Source: Marinobacter sp. F3R08 (lineage in GTDB: Bacteria > Pseudomonadota > Gammaproteobacteria > Pseudomonadales > Oleiphilaceae). Taken from it: a stretch of DNA of 64,000 nucleotides. Made by a program: the position numbers and the translations under genes. Where the stretch lies: assembly GCF_018860425.1 (NCBI RefSeq), contig NZ_JAHKPI010000015.1:124001-188000 (forward strand), written 5' to 3'. Below are positions 16,993 to 25,815 of the stretch, one piece after another; position 1 is the stretch's first letter; every line of letters starts with the position of its first letter. Under the pieces are notes generated by a model, which saw only the letters and a list, made by a program, of their open reading frames with translations, was not told where the DNA came from and did not search any database.

Positions 16993-18807
16993 ATGTCCTA
17001 CCGGGTTGGTGCTGTTCTTGTTTTCGTTGCCACGCTGGCTATGTCCTGGTTGCTTGGTGGCTGGGTCGGATATCGCCAGGTGGAGCAGGAAAGCCTGGAA
17101 GAGTCCTTTCGTTATCGTCAGCTCGTAGCAAACGAACTGAACCGGTATCTCCCTGTACCGGAGCTGATGGCGGAACACCCTCTGCTTGAGAAGGCGTTGA
17201 GCGAACCAGACAACCCGACCGCGATTCTTCAGGCCAACGAGCAAATGCAGCGCATGGCTACGATTGTTGGTAGTTCTGATGTTTATCTGATGAATACCTC
17301 TGGACTGACCATCGCAGCCAATAACTATTTGCAGCCCGACAGTTTCGTAGGCCGGAGTTTCAGTTTTCGTCCCTACTTTTACGAAGCGATGGCATCCGGT
17401 GACTCGGCCATCTATTTTGCCCTGGGGTTGATGTCTGACGTTCGCGGGCTCTATTTTTCGCATCCGGTTCGGAATGACGAAGGTCGGGTGCTTGGCATAG
17501 TTGCTGTAAAGGTCCTGGTGCATGAGCTGGAATCTCAGTGGCACCGGCCTTCGGCGTTAAGGGAAGCGGAAATGGTTGTGTTGGACGAGGCGGGCATTAG
17601 TTTCCTCGCAAGCAAGCCGAACTGGTTATACCGGAATTTCTTCGGGAACGCAGAGACACTGCTGGATGAAGAGTCTCGTCAGCGCTATCCGGATCGGGAT
17701 CTGACGCCAATTACGCTGGATGTATTGGATCAGCCGTGGGGGCTGTCCAGGCAGTCTGAAAAGGTGGCGATCCGTGAAAGTGGCGAAGCCAAGGAATACC
17801 TTAGCGTTCGTGTGCCCTTGCCCAGGCTGGACTGGAATCTGCAGGTGATGGTCGGGACCCGTTCTGTGCTCTGGACTCGTATCGCGTTTCTGTTTGGTGG
17901 TGCAGCCTTGTTTTTCGGCGGCCTTCTTACATGGCTCTACCTGCGTGAGCGATACCGCCGTGAGGCAGAGCTGGCTCTGAGAGGTGAGCAGCTGGAACGT
18001 CGGGTGGCCGAGCGCACTGCCGATCTTGAGAATTCCAACTCCAAGTTGCTGGAAGAAATCAGGGAGCGCGAACGCACGCAGACGGAGCTCCGGGAAACCC
18101 AGCAGGAGCTGATCCAGGCTGCGAAGCTGGCGGTGCTTGGTCAGATGTCTGCGGGCCTGAATCACGAGATGAATCAGCCTCTGACGGCCATCCAGACTTA
18201 CGCCAGGAATAGTCGGCGCTTTCTGGAAAAGGGTGCCGAGGATATGGTCGACGCAAACCTGTCAGAAATTATCACCCTGTGCGACAAAATGGCGGAGCTG
18301 ACCCGGCAGTTCAAGGTTTTTGCCCGAAAATCCGAGGGACCTCCCGCCTTGGTAGACCTTCGGCAGTCGGTAGATGCCTCCCTCAAGATTATTGTGGCGC
18401 AAAAATCCAGTGCAGATATCGATATTCAGTGGAGTCGGCCGGAATACCCGGTGATGTGCCATGGAGACCTTATACGGATTGAGCAGGTCATGGTGAACCT
18501 GATTACCAATGCAGTACAGGCTGTAGAGGGCGTCAGGGATCCGAAAGTACGAATTGATATTGAGGAAGCAGAGGATTGCTGGACATGCCTGGTTCGGGAT
18601 AACGGGCCAGGCCTGCAGGGCAACACACAACAGATCTTCGAGCCCTTTTATACTACCAAGTCGGTCAAGCAGGGACTGGGGCTGGGGCTATCCATTTCGC
18701 GCCAGATCGTCGATGCACTCGGTGGCAGTCTGATTGGCCGTAACCGGACGGAAGGCTTCGGAGCGGAATTTGCCCTGACCCTCAAGAAACGGGAGTCCAC
18801 GGAATGA
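16993..18807 (+). CDS. dctB: DctB-type sensor histidine kinase
   Basis: A 604-residue inner-membrane kinase. Transmembrane helices near residues 5-25 and 297-317 enclose a large periplasmic Cache-type sensor. A coiled coil (LRGEQLERRVAERTADLENS) leads to the HisKA motif LNHEMNQPLTAIQTYARNS with His391, then N (NLITNAVQAV), G1 (DNGPGL) and G2 (GLGLGLSIS) ATP-binding boxes. This is the DctB architecture, in which a C4-dicarboxylate or similar acid is sensed. It overlaps the response regulator by 4 bp (ATGA), so the pair is co-translated and probably governs the upstream TAXI transporter. Confidence 0.9.
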   Translation: MSYRVGAVLVFVATLAMSWLLGGWVGYRQVEQESLEESFRYRQLVANELNRYLPVPELMAEHPLLEKALSEPDNPTAILQANEQMQRMATIVGSSDVYLMNTSGLTIAANNYLQPDSFVGRSFSFRPYFYEAMASGDSAIYFALGLMSDVRGLYFSHPVRNDEGRVLGIVAVKVLVHELESQWHRPSALREAEMVVLDEAGISFLASKPNWLYRNFFGNAETLLDEESRQRYPDRDLTPITLDVLDQPWGLSRQSEKVAIRESGEAKEYLSVRVPLPRLDWNLQVMVGTRSVLWTRIAFLFGGAALFFGGLLTWLYLRERYRREAELALRGEQLERRVAERTADLENSNSKLLEEIRERERTQTELRETQQELIQAAKLAVLGQMSAGLNHEMNQPLTAIQTYARNSRRFLEKGAEDMVDANLSEIITLCDKMAELTRQFKVFARKSEGPPALVDLRQSVDASLKIIVAQKSSADIDIQWSRPEYPVMCHGDLIRIEQVMVNLITNAVQAVEGVRDPKVRIDIEEAEDCWTCLVRDNGPGLQGNTQQIFEPFYTTKSVKQGLGLGLSISRQIVDALGGSLIGRNRTEGFGAEFALTLKKRESTE

Positions 18808-20159
18808 CAACACCTTCAATTATATTTGTGGACGATGATCCACATATCCGACAGGCCATTGCCCAGACACTCACCCTGGAGGACCTGCCGGTCACCTGTT
18901 TCGAGGATGCGCCGTCGGCACTGAAACACGTTGATGCGGACTATGACGGAGTGATTCTGTGTGACTTCAACATGCCGGAGATGAACGGTCTGGAAATGCT
19001 GGATCGGGTTCGTTCCATCGACGATACCATTCCGCTGATTATCCTCACCGGCCAGGGGGATATAAGCACAGCCGTAACGGCCATGCAGCAGGGGGCCTAC
19101 GATTTCATTGAAAAACCGTTTGATCAGGACGAGTTGATCGAGCTGCTTCGCCATGCCCTGGAAAAGCGGCACCTTGCTCTTGAGAACCGGCGACTAAAGG
19201 CTCAGTTACGTCATCTGGCCAGGCCTGGTCCCCGGATGCTGGGCGATTCGCCGTCCATGCAGAAAGTGATGGCAACCATTGATCCGATTCTCGATATCTC
19301 CGCGAACGTCCTTCTGCATGGGGAGACGGGCTCGGGTAAGGATGCATTGGCTCGCTACATTCACGAGAACAGTGGACGTAGCGCTCATAATTTCGTGGCG
19401 ATTAACTGCGGTGCGGTGCCTGAAAACCTGATTGAAAGTGAATTGTTCGGACACGAGGCTGGAGCCTTCACCGGAGCGGAAAAACGTCGTATCGGAAAGA
19501 TTGAGCATGCCAATAAGGGCACGCTGTTTCTGGATGAACTGGAAAGCATGCCGATGCCGTTGCAGGTGAAACTGTTACGGGTGCTTGAAGAACAGCGTGT
19601 TGAGCGCCTGGGCAGCAATCAGGTGCAGGAAGTGGATGTGCGGATTATTGCTGCCACCAAGGCCGACCTGAAAAAACTCAGTGACGAGGGCGAGTTCCGC
19701 TCTGATCTCTATTACCGGCTGAATGTTGTCAAGGTGGACATCCCTCCATTGAGGGAGCGCAAGGAAGACGTCCCCATGCTGTTTCACCACTTCGTTCTTA
19801 TAGCGGCCGCCCGCTATGACCGCGAGAGTATTCCGCTGGATGCGGGCCAGGCTGCCCGTTTGATGCAGCACTCCTGGCCCGGTAACGTCCGTGAGCTCAG
19901 AAATCTGGCCGAGCGTTATGTCTTGCTGGGACCTGCGGCACTGAATGAAAATGAGCCCTCGTCCGATTCAGCCAACGTTGCAGGCCGGCAGACGCTGGCC
20001 GAAATGATGGACAGTTTTGAACGCTCCGCCATTATTAGCGCGTTGAACACTTGCCATGGAAGCATCAAGGACACCATGGTGCAGCTCGGCATTGCCCGCA
20101 AGACCCTGTACGACAAGATGCGAAAGCACGGCCTCGACAAGGCGGAGTTTAAAGACTGA
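18804..20159 (+). CDS. dctD: DctD-type sigma-54 response regulator
   Basis: A 451-residue NtrC-family activator. The receiver domain has its phospho-acceptor Asp54 (ILCDFNMPEM). The AAA+ domain carries Walker A GETGSGKD (about residue 173), the GAFTGA loop (about residues 220-225) that contacts sigma-54, and Walker B GTLFLDE. A C-terminal Fis-type HTH ends with NTCHGSIKDTMVQLGIARKT. It should be phosphorylated by the kinase encoded just upstream. The sigma-54 promoter at 13527 is the natural target. Confidence 0.93.
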   Translation: MTTPSIIFVDDDPHIRQAIAQTLTLEDLPVTCFEDAPSALKHVDADYDGVILCDFNMPEMNGLEMLDRVRSIDDTIPLIILTGQGDISTAVTAMQQGAYDFIEKPFDQDELIELLRHALEKRHLALENRRLKAQLRHLARPGPRMLGDSPSMQKVMATIDPILDISANVLLHGETGSGKDALARYIHENSGRSAHNFVAINCGAVPENLIESELFGHEAGAFTGAEKRRIGKIEHANKGTLFLDELESMPMPLQVKLLRVLEEQRVERLGSNQVQEVDVRIIAATKADLKKLSDEGEFRSDLYYRLNVVKVDIPPLRERKEDVPMLFHHFVLIAAARYDRESIPLDAGQAARLMQHSWPGNVRELRNLAERYVLLGPAALNENEPSSDSANVAGRQTLAEMMDSFERSAIISALNTCHGSIKDTMVQLGIARKTLYDKMRKHGLDKAEFKD

Positions 20160-20225
20160 GTTAGAGACACGTTCCCCCTGGTTTCAGCCCTGAAACCGAC
20201 TACGCACTATCAGCAATGACGCTTC

Positions 20226-20716
20226 CGGTCGCTTTTCATTGGCCCTCGTGCCGGTGATCGTGCTGACGGCATTCCACTACCTACAACCTCAAGCAGGCCG
20301 GAGATATCGGTGACGAGGCTGTGGTCGGCTTCTCTTCTGACATGGAGGAGAGCAAGCGCCAGGAGGAGCTGAACTATCTGGCGCTGGCTAGGTTTCCTAT
20401 GGCTGGAAGCAGAGTGACACCGGACAGGTGGAAGAAGGTGTCCGGGTTATTGAACAGTTGGGAGCCGATTCCTGTCGTATTGATAGCGTGCTTGAGGTGA
20501 TTCACGAAATCGCCGATCAGACCAACCTTCTGGCCCTGAACGGAGTCACGCTGATCGGTGCTATCAGCGAGCGCAGTGAGGCGACGGTAGAAGAAACCCG
20601 TCAGGTGGATGATGCGTTGCAGCGCATAGGTCAGGCCGTCGCAACCATCACTGATATGAACACCCGGATTGCAAGTGCTGCGCAAGAGCAGACCAGTGTC
20701 TCTGAAACCATCAATC
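20226..20716 (+). pseudogene. Degraded methyl-accepting chemotaxis protein gene
   Basis: Pieces of a chemoreceptor are spread over more than one frame. A membrane-like stretch (SLALVPVIVLTAF) is near 20236-20274. The signalling-domain sequence EVIHEIADQTNLLALN near 20491-20538 should continue into the highly conserved hairpin tip. Here it breaks off, and sequence resembling the later part (SEATVEETRQVDDALQ, TDMNTRIASAAQEQTSV) follows directly. The hairpin tip that contacts CheA/CheW and most of the N-terminal part are missing. The frame from 20428 is open but cannot make a working receptor. It may once have sensed the substrate of the neighbouring transporter. Confidence 0.75.
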
Positions 20717-20748
20717 AAAAGGGGCAGAACGTTCGTTCTGCCCCTTTT
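20717..20748. terminator. Bidirectional intrinsic terminator
   Basis: A perfect 14-bp stem (AAAAGGGGCAGAAC/GTTCTGCCCCTTTT) with a 4-nt loop, flanked by A and T runs so it works on both strands. It serves the convergent chemoreceptor remnant and the PhoH-family gene. Confidence 0.9.
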
Positions 20749-20770
20749 GTCATCTTGGGATTTGGCACTG

Positions 20771-22156
20771 TCAGAGATTGGCCTCGGCAAACTCTGCCAG
20801 CAACGAGCGTGGAACCCCCTGCAGGTGGATATGGGCGCCGTGGCGGAAGCCCTTGAACCGTTCGGTCATGTAAGTGAGACCGGAACTGAGTGCGCTCAGG
20901 TAGGGCGTATCGATCTGCGCCAGGTTGCCCAGACAGATGACCTTGGAGCCGTTACCGGCCCGGGTGATGATGGTTTTGATCTGGTGCGGTGTCAGATTCT
21001 GGGATTCGTCGATGATGATCAGGCTGTGCTGGAAACTGCGCCCCCGGATGTAGTTCATGGATTTGAAGTGCAGGGGTACCTTACTGAGGATGTAATCCAC
21101 GCTGGCTGTCATGTTTTCATCATCTTCATGCAGCGCTTCCAGATTGTCGACGATAGCGCCCAGCCAGGGCTCCATTTTCTCGGCTTCGGTTCCGGGCAGG
21201 AAGCCGATATCTTCGTCCAGTCCCTGGGTGGAGCGGGTGGCAATGATGCGCTTGTAGAGTTTGCTGGCCACGGTCATCTCGATGCAGGCGGCAAGGGCCA
21301 GAATTGTTTTGCCCGAGCCGGCGGAGCCGGTGAGGTTGACCAGATGGATATCCGGGTCCAGTAGCAGATTCAGCGCCATGGCCTGATAAATATCCCGGGG
21401 AACCAGGCCCCAGACTTCTTCGTTCATCAGGTCGTGCTGGTGCAGGTCCTTGATGATCACCTGAGTGTCGTTAAGATCCGCCACCTTGCCGACAAATCCC
21501 ATCTCGTCCACGACAAATTCATTGATGTTCAGTTTCGCCAGTTCACCTTCGCGTTTCAGAATATGCTCGGTAGAACCTTCCCGCTGCACGGTTTCCACCT
21601 TCTCAATGGTATCCCAGAAGGAGTTGGGGAACTCCCGGTAGCCCTTGGGCAGCAGGTCGATGTCGTCAAGGAGCTGGTCGTTGTGGTAGTCCTGGGCTTC
21701 CACTCCGAAGCCGCGAGCCTTGAGGCGCATGTTGATGTCTTTTGACACCAGTATGATATCCCGGGATTTGTGCCGGTCTTGCAGGGCAGCCAGGGTGTTA
21801 ATGATCTTGTTGTCGTTAAGGTGTTGCGGCAGCGAGTGTTTGCCACTGTCGCCGGTACTCATCAGGATTGAAAGGCGGCCCAGAGGTTCGGCTTTTTTGC
21901 CCCGGATGATAGGAACGCCCTTCTCGATCTCTTTGGGGCTGGCATCACCAAGCAATTTGTCGATGTTTCGGATGGCCTGGCGGCAGTCGGCTGCCACGGC
22001 CTGCTTGCCAGACTTGAGATTGTCGAGCTCTTCGAGGACCGTCATCGGAATAATGACATCGTGTTCTTCAAAGTTGAGGAGGGCGTTCGGGTCGTGAATC
22101 AGGACGTTGGTGTCGAGGACGTACATCTTTCGGCGAGCTTGCGGTGCTCTGGGCAT
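20771..22156 (-). CDS. PIN-PhoH fusion protein (PhoH2/YlaK-type ATPase)
   Basis: A 461-residue protein with an N-terminal PIN nuclease-like domain (MYVLDTNVLIHDPNALLNF, acidic residues conserved) and a C-terminal PhoH ATPase domain. The ATPase shows Walker A GSAGSGKTILALA and Walker B LIIIDESQNLTP. Family members of this layout have been linked to RNA helicase/ribonuclease activity. The cellular role here is unknown. The nearby CBS-domain gene upstream on the same strand may be co-transcribed, with a 24-bp gap. Confidence 0.92.
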   Translation of the reverse strand: MPRAPQARRKMYVLDTNVLIHDPNALLNFEEHDVIIPMTVLEELDNLKSGKQAVAADCRQAIRNIDKLLGDASPKEIEKGVPIIRGKKAEPLGRLSILMSTGDSGKHSLPQHLNDNKIINTLAALQDRHKSRDIILVSKDINMRLKARGFGVEAQDYHNDQLLDDIDLLPKGYREFPNSFWDTIEKVETVQREGSTEHILKREGELAKLNINEFVVDEMGFVGKVADLNDTQVIIKDLHQHDLMNEEVWGLVPRDIYQAMALNLLLDPDIHLVNLTGSAGSGKTILALAACIEMTVASKLYKRIIATRSTQGLDEDIGFLPGTEAEKMEPWLGAIVDNLEALHEDDENMTASVDYILSKVPLHFKSMNYIRGRSFQHSLIIIDESQNLTPHQIKTIITRAGNGSKVICLGNLAQIDTPYLSALSSGLTYMTERFKGFRHGAHIHLQGVPRSLLAEFAEANL

Positions 22157-22180
22157 AAGTGGCGTTACCTCTCTGGTGGC

Positions 22181-22672
22181 TCAGTCTTTATCGGCGCAGC
22201 GTTGCGTGAGCTCCTCGTCCGAGATCACTTTTAGCATGTCGTAAGTCGTTATGATGCCGGTAATTTTTGAATCGTTGGTGACAAAGATCCGATGCAGATG
22301 CTCGCGCATCATGATATTGGCAATGTCGCGCACCGGCGTCTTTTCGTCAACCGATAAAACAATGGGCGTCATGATGTCGCGGACTTCCACCGGCACCTTG
22401 CCCATTTCTTCAAAAATCACCATTCGCAGACGCCGGGCTTCCTCATGTTCCTCCGGGGTCAGGTGTCGGTCGGTATCGGAACGTGTGGCGTTCCACCGGA
22501 ACTCGGTAATGTCTTTGAGGGTGGCAATACCAACAATCTCGCCATCGTCATCGGTAACTGGGCTGCCGGTTATTTCGTTGTCGGTGAGAAAGCGGGCCAG
22601 CCGGTCCATGGTCCAGGATTGGGGAACGGCTTTTATGCTGGGTGTCATGATCTCGTAAGCGAGAACGGTCAT
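22181..22672 (-). CDS. CBS-pair domain protein
   Basis: A 163-residue cytoplasmic protein made of two CBS motifs. The first starts at MTPSIKAVPQSWTMDRLARF and continues through GSPVTDDDGEIVGIATLKD; the second is around DIMTPIVLSVDEKTPVRD and HRIFVTNDSKITGIIT. CBS pairs bind adenosine nucleotides and regulate partners; no enzymatic domain is present. ATG at 22672 is preferred to the adjacent TTG. It precedes the PIN-PhoH gene, with which it may form an operon. Confidence 0.88.
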   Translation of the reverse strand: MTVLAYEIMTPSIKAVPQSWTMDRLARFLTDNEITGSPVTDDDGEIVGIATLKDITEFRWNATRSDTDRHLTPEEHEEARRLRMVIFEEMGKVPVEVRDIMTPIVLSVDEKTPVRDIANIMMREHLHRIFVTNDSKITGIITTYDMLKVISDEELTQRCADKD

Positions 22673-22755
22673 CAATCTGGGCTGCCTTGCTAGAGTCCTT
22701 TGCCAAAGCTTAGCGCGTCACATGGCGCACGTCATCCCTTGATGGGGCGCCAGGC

Positions 22756-23490
22756 TCACGGCGTTGATAAGCGAATGCCGGTCAGTTGGCCCTGCGCGTC
22801 GTGAACCAGCCGGTAGCCCCGGTACTTTTCTGTGTTTGCGACGCGTTCGAGCATCTCCATGGATCGTATCGGAATATCCACCAGCAGGGAGTTCACCAGC
22901 CAGCCAGGCAGTGAGCCATTGGGATCGGTGTGCTGAACCCAGACCATTCGGGTTTTATTCCCTTGCGGGGTGAAACGGTACAACGTGTCGGAGCGGTCGA
23001 CTCGTATCCGGCTGCTGTTTTCCGCCCGCTGATCGGGCACTGCGTTCAGGTGCATAATAATCTCACCGGAGGCCTGATCGCCGCGGGTCTGGATGCGCAG
23101 GACATAATCCCGGTCGGTTACCGGCCAGGGCATATCGTTGACCGAATAGGCAAAGCGGTCGAGGAACTCGCCGTCGCCAAAAGCATAGGATTCGGTGCAG
23201 TTGTGCACCCACTCGACACATGAACCGGGGTTGGCCATGACGGCCATCAGGTTTTCGATAGGCGTCTCGAGTATCGCCACGGCCTTGAAGGCTTTGAATC
23301 TGGAATCTGGCTGCTCAATGGTATAAACGCGAATGCCACTGGATTCCTTGCGCAGCGTCCATGCCTCGTCCGTTTCAGTGGGCAGTTCAGCCCGGGCGGT
23401 GGCAGCAACAGCAAACACTAGCAATGCGCAGACAAGCCCGCTTATGACCGAGGCCCAGCCCGCAATGCCATGGGCTATGCTCTTTCTCAT
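22756..23490 (-). CDS. Secreted START-domain protein
   Basis: A 244-residue protein with a signal-peptide-like N-terminus (MRKSIAHGIAGWASVISG, then an alanine-rich hydrophobic stretch ending ATARA). A START/SRPBCC lipid-binding fold follows, with family-like segments ETPIENLMAVMANPGSCVEW, VNDMPWPVTDRDYVL and HTDPNGSLPGWLVNSL. Such proteins bind hydrophobic ligands in a deep pocket. The ATG at 23490 has an AGGAAG site 8 bases upstream; the GTG at 23499 lies too close to it. Ligand and role are unknown. Confidence 0.85.
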   Translation of the reverse strand: MRKSIAHGIAGWASVISGLVCALLVFAVAATARAELPTETDEAWTLRKESSGIRVYTIEQPDSRFKAFKAVAILETPIENLMAVMANPGSCVEWVHNCTESYAFGDGEFLDRFAYSVNDMPWPVTDRDYVLRIQTRGDQASGEIIMHLNAVPDQRAENSSRIRVDRSDTLYRFTPQGNKTRMVWVQHTDPNGSLPGWLVNSLLVDIPIRSMEMLERVANTEKYRGYRLVHDAQGQLTGIRLSTP

Positions 23491-23627
23491 GGGGTACACT
23501 TCCTGGGAGATGGTGGGCCGAGTCTAGCATGAGGCTTTTGCTGACATGGCCACGGAAACAATGGATTGTGAACCAGGTAGCGACCTGTTGATCCTATCCC
23601 TCAAATTGGCCTGATCTGACGACGACT

Positions 23628-24635
23628 ATGACTATAAAAAAACTGATCAACGGTAAAGGGCAAGTGGTTCCCGGGCAACTGGATGAGCCTGTAGAAGAGA
23701 TCAATTATCTGGACTATGACTTGCGTACGGTGATGGACCGTTCGCGTTCACGGCTGGCCAGGCGCTGGCGCTTCAACCAGTTTCAGTTTGTCAGCGCCAT
23801 GGGGCCGGGCTGGGTGTTTGGCCTGGCGGTGGTGGATCTGAAACTGGTGGGGAACGGATTTTTCTATCTCTTTGATTTCGAGACCGGTCAGATGATGGCG
23901 CAGTCTTTCCTGCAGCCTTTGGCCAGACACACCTGCATTGAGCCACGTCCGGAGGAGGGTGTGTCGACGTTCAACAAGGGTGAGGTTGCCGTGCAAATTG
24001 CGCCGTCCACTGACGGTCGTGCAATCACCGTTTCTGCGCCGGGCGGTATCGAAATTGAACTGACTCTGAAGGAGGACCGTGACCCGCTTCGACTGGTTTG
24101 TCCGGCTGGTTATAACGGCTGGGTGTTTACCCGTAAATCAGCAGGTTTGCCGGTGGAGGGGGAAGTGCGTTGGGGGCACCAGATCTGGCGCTGTGACGAG
24201 CACACCCGGGGATCCATCGACTGGAGTTGCGGCTTTATGCGCCGGGAGACTGCCTGGAATTGGGCGTGTCTTGCCGGGCAGTTACAGGATGGCAGATCTT
24301 TGGGGCTGAACCTGGCTGCTGGGGTCAACGAAACAGGGATGACAGAAAATGCGCTCTGGCTGGATGGTGTCTGCCATAAACTGGGAGCGGCAAAGTTCCG
24401 TTTTGATCGCTACAGGCCCGGTAGTGACTGGGATGTGTCCACGGAGGATGGTCGGGTTGATCTGCACTTTGTTCCGGCCGGTGTCCGCAAAGAGAAACTG
24501 GATGCGTGGGTGTTGGCCTCCAACTTCCGGCAGTATGTCGGCACGTTTAATGGAACGGTGACGGATGAGGCTGGCAGGACAATCCAGGTCAAAGGTCTGC
24601 GGGGGCTTATGGAAGACCACTTCGCGAGGTGGTAA
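23628..24635 (+). CDS. DUF2804 family protein
   Basis: A 335-residue protein resembling DUF2804, an uncharacterised family with a lipocalin-like or hydroxyneurosporene-synthase-like beta-rich fold. Diagnostic stretches are SRLARRWRFNQFQFVSAMGP, GHQIWRCDEHTRGSIDWSCG and the C-terminal GLRGLMEDHFARW. No signal peptide or membrane segment is seen. Function unknown. It is convergent with the minE gene, which ends 37 bp away. Confidence 0.85.
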   Translation: MTIKKLINGKGQVVPGQLDEPVEEINYLDYDLRTVMDRSRSRLARRWRFNQFQFVSAMGPGWVFGLAVVDLKLVGNGFFYLFDFETGQMMAQSFLQPLARHTCIEPRPEEGVSTFNKGEVAVQIAPSTDGRAITVSAPGGIEIELTLKEDRDPLRLVCPAGYNGWVFTRKSAGLPVEGEVRWGHQIWRCDEHTRGSIDWSCGFMRRETAWNWACLAGQLQDGRSLGLNLAAGVNETGMTENALWLDGVCHKLGAAKFRFDRYRPGSDWDVSTEDGRVDLHFVPAGVRKEKLDAWVLASNFRQYVGTFNGTVTDEAGRTIQVKGLRGLMEDHFARW

Positions 24636-24671
24636 GTCATGACCTGCCCGTTCCGGGGCAGGCCACGTGGT

Positions 24672-24923
24672 TTATCGCTCCGGTAGTGTGACGTTCAGTT
24701 CCAGTACCGAGCAGCTGTCATTGCGGTCAACTTCAACCTGAACCATGTCGTCACTGATCTGAACGTATTTGCGGATGACCTCCAGTAGTTCCTGCTGGAG
24801 CTGAGGAAGATAATCCGGCTGTTCACGCTGGCCACGCTCATGGGCAACAATGATCTGCAGGCGCTCTTTTGCCACACTGGCGGTGTTCTTCTTTTTACCT
24901 TTGAAATAATCGAGGAAACTCAT
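24672..24923 (-). CDS. minE: MinE, division-site topological specificity factor
   Basis: An 83-residue protein of standard length. The N-terminal [12 protein letters not shown] is the membrane-targeting and MinD-binding start, and residues 20-30 ([11 protein letters not shown]) form the anti-MinCD helix. The C-terminal half dimerises. It stimulates MinD ATP hydrolysis at the membrane and drives pole-to-pole oscillation, keeping the MinCD inhibitor away from midcell. It starts 3 bp after minD. Confidence 0.96.
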   Translation of the reverse strand: MSFLDYFKGKKKNTASVAKERLQIIVAHERGQREQPDYLPQLQQELLEVIRKYVQISDDMVQVEVDRNDSCSVLELNVTLPER

Positions 24924-24926
24924 TCC

Positions 24927-25739
24927 TTAGCCTCCCTTGAACATCCGTGAGAAGAAACCTTTCTTCTGGGAAGTCATGAAACGGTGTTCCCGTTCCTCAC
25001 CCAGCAGGCGTGCGACGGCGTCGTTGTATGCTTGTCCCGCATCGCTATCCTCTTCCAGAATGACAGGCATCCCCTGGTTGGATGCATTCAGTACGATCTG
25101 GCTCTCGGGAATGACGCCCAGCAGGGGAATTGCGAGAATCTCTTCCACATCCGCGACGGACAGCATTTCGCCTCGCTCTACCCGGTCGGGGTTGTAGCGT
25201 GTCAGAAGCAGGTGCTCCTTCACCGGATCCTGACCCATTTCGGCGCGGCGGGATTTGCTTTGCAGAATGCCCAGGATGCGGTCGGAATCCCGAACAGACG
25301 ACACTTCCGGATTCGTGACTACAACTGCCTCGTCGGCATAATACAGGGCCATTTGGGCGCCGTGTTCAATGCCGGCCGGGGAATCACAAACGATGTAATC
25401 GAAGGTTTCAGAGAGCTCGTTGATGACCTTCTCGACACCGTCTTTGGTCAACGCTTCTTTCTCCCGGGTCTGGGAGGCGGGAAGGATGTAAAGGGTATCG
25501 ACCCGTTTGTCCCGGATCAGGGCCTGATTCAGGGATGCTTCGCCCTGAATCACGTTTACGAAGTCGTACACCACGCGGCGTTCGCAATTCATGATCAGAT
25601 CGAGGTTGCGCAGGCCCACGTCAAAATCAATGACTACGGTCTTGTGGCCCCGCTTGGCAAGGCCGGTGCTGATCGAGGCGCTGGTGGTGGTTTTGCCAAC
25701 GCCGCCCTTTCCTGAGGTAACGACAATAATTCTAGCCAA
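24927..25739 (-). CDS. minD: MinD, septum-site determining ATPase
   Basis: A 270-residue deviant-Walker ATPase: MARIIVVTSGKGGVGKTTTSA at the N-terminus carries the signature lysine, and the C-terminal amphipathic helix (KKGFFSRMFKGG) anchors it to the membrane. The start codon is TTG at 25739 with an AGGAAC site upstream; the protein then begins exactly at the family start. It recruits MinC to the membrane and is released by MinE. A 76-bp gap separates it from minC. Confidence 0.96.
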   Translation of the reverse strand: MARIIVVTSGKGGVGKTTTSASISTGLAKRGHKTVVIDFDVGLRNLDLIMNCERRVVYDFVNVIQGEASLNQALIRDKRVDTLYILPASQTREKEALTKDGVEKVINELSETFDYIVCDSPAGIEHGAQMALYYADEAVVVTNPEVSSVRDSDRILGILQSKSRRAEMGQDPVKEHLLLTRYNPDRVERGEMLSVADVEEILAIPLLGVIPESQIVLNASNQGMPVILEEDSDAGQAYNDAVARLLGEEREHRFMTSQKKGFFSRMFKGG

Positions 25740-25815
25740 GGTTCTGTTCCTGTTTCTCGGTGGATTCGTCGTGTCTGCCGAATTATCCGGTCAATTATTG
25801 TATTCAGATCCAGTC

